Positions 62,640-64,000 of a stretch of DNA of 64,000 bases are shown piece by piece. The DNA comes from Neodiprion pinetum (Eukaryota > Arthropoda > Insecta > Hymenoptera > Diprionidae). How positions within the stretch are numbered: position 1 is the first letter of the stretch; the number at the start of each line of letters is the position of its first letter. The position numbers and the translations under genes are program-made. Where the stretch lies: the NCBI RefSeq assembly GCF_021155775.2, contig NC_060235.2, positions 24,809,598 to 24,873,597 of the forward strand, in the 5' to 3' direction. Below the pieces are notes generated by a model, which saw only the letters and a list, made by a program, of their open reading frames with translations, was not told the DNA's origin and did not search any database.

Positions 62640-63370
62640 TGCCCCATAGCAGGCCACGATACGAGTGAGGAAGAGGTCATCTGGGGTAGTATAATGGCTG
62701 TACTCTGCTATCAAACCACCCTTGGATATAGCCCCCAGGTTTGGGACATCCTTTTGTAGGGCCAGTAAATGGCCGTGGGCATCTGTATCTGGCAGTCGAT
62801 ATGGGCCATCCGCGTAAGTTTATTGTCAAGGATGACTTCCAGGTAGCATACCTCTGTAGAGAGGATCAATCCCGACCCAAAGATTTCGATGTGCCCCAGC
62901 ACGAGGCTGCGTTTCCTGGTAAAAAGTACCACATCGGTTTTTTAGGATTGATCCTGAGCGATTGACGATGAGATGTGCACCAATTTTATACAGAGTCAAG
63001 TGCCTTCTGCATATTACTTTTCATGGAAGAAAAGTGGTCGCTTACGACGATTAAAGCCACGTCATCAGCATAGCCCACCGTTAATTGTCATCCTCGTCAT
63101 GTCGAGCCCCGTAAGGAGTCCGTCTGCGACCAGGGTCCAGGGGATACAACGCCGCTTTGCGGTCATCCCCTGTCTACATGCGCCCTGACCTCGGTGCCCC
63201 CAAGACTAGCCACGACGATCCTGGTTTGTATCATCTGTCTGATCCAATGAACTACCCATTAGCGCTTATACTAAACCTTATGGCAGTTTCGCGGATTGCG
63301 TCAAAGGCGTTGTTATAAAACACGTTTCTTCTACGTCGATGAACAGTTGACTACATTAATTACACCGGTT
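62640..63370 (-). pseudogene. Decayed non-LTR retrotransposon reverse transcriptase fragment
   Basis: Read on the minus strand, in order: an AFDAIRETA block, a degraded GCRQG (from the usual GCPQG) with IPWTLVADGLL, a frameshift, the catalytic YADDVALIV at about 63090-63050, then VVLFTRKR, YLEVILDNKL and MSQTWGLYPR. These are RT and thumb motifs of Jockey/R1-type LINEs. Several stops and at least one frameshift show it is dead. Both ends are truncated. Confidence 0.8.
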
Positions 63371-63635
63371 TTACAATTTTCATAAATTTCAGACATGTTC
63401 AAAAATATTATGTGACATCTGATTTACATGTAACATAATGGTGAGGAAAAACTGAGCGAAACATGATATGATTTCCACACGTAACACTCGACCATTAGAG
63501 GTCCATACAGAAGTAAATGTTCCGTGTGGGTAAGATGGCGGTGTACATTAATAATGGGTAGAAAGGACGTCCATTCTAAAGATAAATGTCTTTTTCACGA
63601 AATCTATGAGGTCTCTAATGGAGATTATAATAGGC
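63371..63635. other. Intergenic, no gene seen
   Basis: AT-rich, with one AAGATGGCGG motif near 63532 of YY1 type. No exon was recognised. Confidence 0.35.
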
Positions 63636-63797
63636 CTACACGCTATGATTATGTTGGTATGATTATGTCGATTAATGATAATTAATACGCACGTGTAGCT
63701 GGATTCACTATGTCATAATATGGAAGTATACTTGCTTTATTAAGCATTATTCGACATAATCATATCATAATCATACCAACATAATCATAGCGTGTAG
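63636..63797. mobile_element. Small hairpin element, 162 bp
   Basis: Ends CTACACGCTATGATTATG and its exact inverse. The next bases (TTGGTATGATTATG) also pair, with an offset duplication of the TCATA word in the right arm. The interior is AT-rich and non-coding. No clear target duplication. Confidence 0.7.
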
Positions 63798-64000
63798 ATT
63801 AGAGATCGGTGTGGATATCTAGTAGAGTTCTACTACGTGTATAGCAAGCGGACATTCGGATCTGTAATAGAACTCTATTGTATTTCATTTCGGTTGAAAT
63901 GGCTGTCTAATAGATCAAGTATTGCATATCCATCATGGATAGCATGGTACGCCGATGGGAGGTAAATTTTCAGTGTGGGATTCATGTAAATTATATTCCC

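Noticed and set aside
1..64000. CRISPR arrays, operons, bacterial promoters
   Set aside because: Spliced eukaryotic genes throughout; no regularly spaced repeats of that kind.

Overview
This is a eukaryotic nuclear window: genes are split by short, AT-rich GT-AG introns, the DNA is AT-rich and dotted with small inverted-repeat elements, and the conserved proteins are of metazoan type. A ZAD-type C2H2 zinc-finger gene and a Staufen with five double-stranded-RNA-binding domains point to an insect. Hymenoptera is possible, but that is only an impression. Exon models were built by hand; for the main complete genes the reading phases agree at every junction and the summed coding length is a multiple of three.

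Layout, left to right. 1-4572 (+): 3' part of an ankyrin-repeat/MYND-finger gene (ANKMY1-like) with a long Lys-rich tail. 4785-8360 (-): complete class II CPD photolyase, tail-to-tail with the previous gene. 8361-14278: gene-poor DNA with two small hairpin elements, then the promoter of INTS6. 14279-24474 (+): Integrator subunit 6, nine coding exons, 972 aa. 26600-28038 (+): a tentative tiny two-exon gene (43 aa) behind CCAAT, DRE and YY1-like motifs. 28400-41340 (+): staufen, eight coding exons, 774 aa. One of its introns holds a Penelope-like inverted-repeat insertion whose target-site duplication copies the 5' splice site. 42577-43843 (+): a tentative six-exon gene of unknown function. 44032-45004 and 45044-45654: two large palindromic elements side by side. 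46259-48705 (+): CFAP20, 193 aa. 49635-52301 (-): a divergent CFAP20 paralogue with a novel extension of about 540 aa, tail-to-tail with CFAP20. 54704-58346 (+): ZAD plus six C2H2 fingers, 452 aa. 58347-64000: no gene seen; it holds a TTAA-flanked hairpin element, a CpG-rich patch with a C17 tract, a decayed non-LTR reverse transcriptase and a short hairpin element.

The genes are mostly unrelated in job: DNA repair, snRNA 3'-end processing by Integrator, mRNA localisation, ciliary structure and transcription control. The most notable points are the splice-site-duplicating Penelope-like hairpin inside staufen, with hammerhead-ribozyme-like cores in its arms; the CFAP20 tail-to-tail duplication; the palindrome whose two arms carry the same open frame; and two unannotated-looking small genes.
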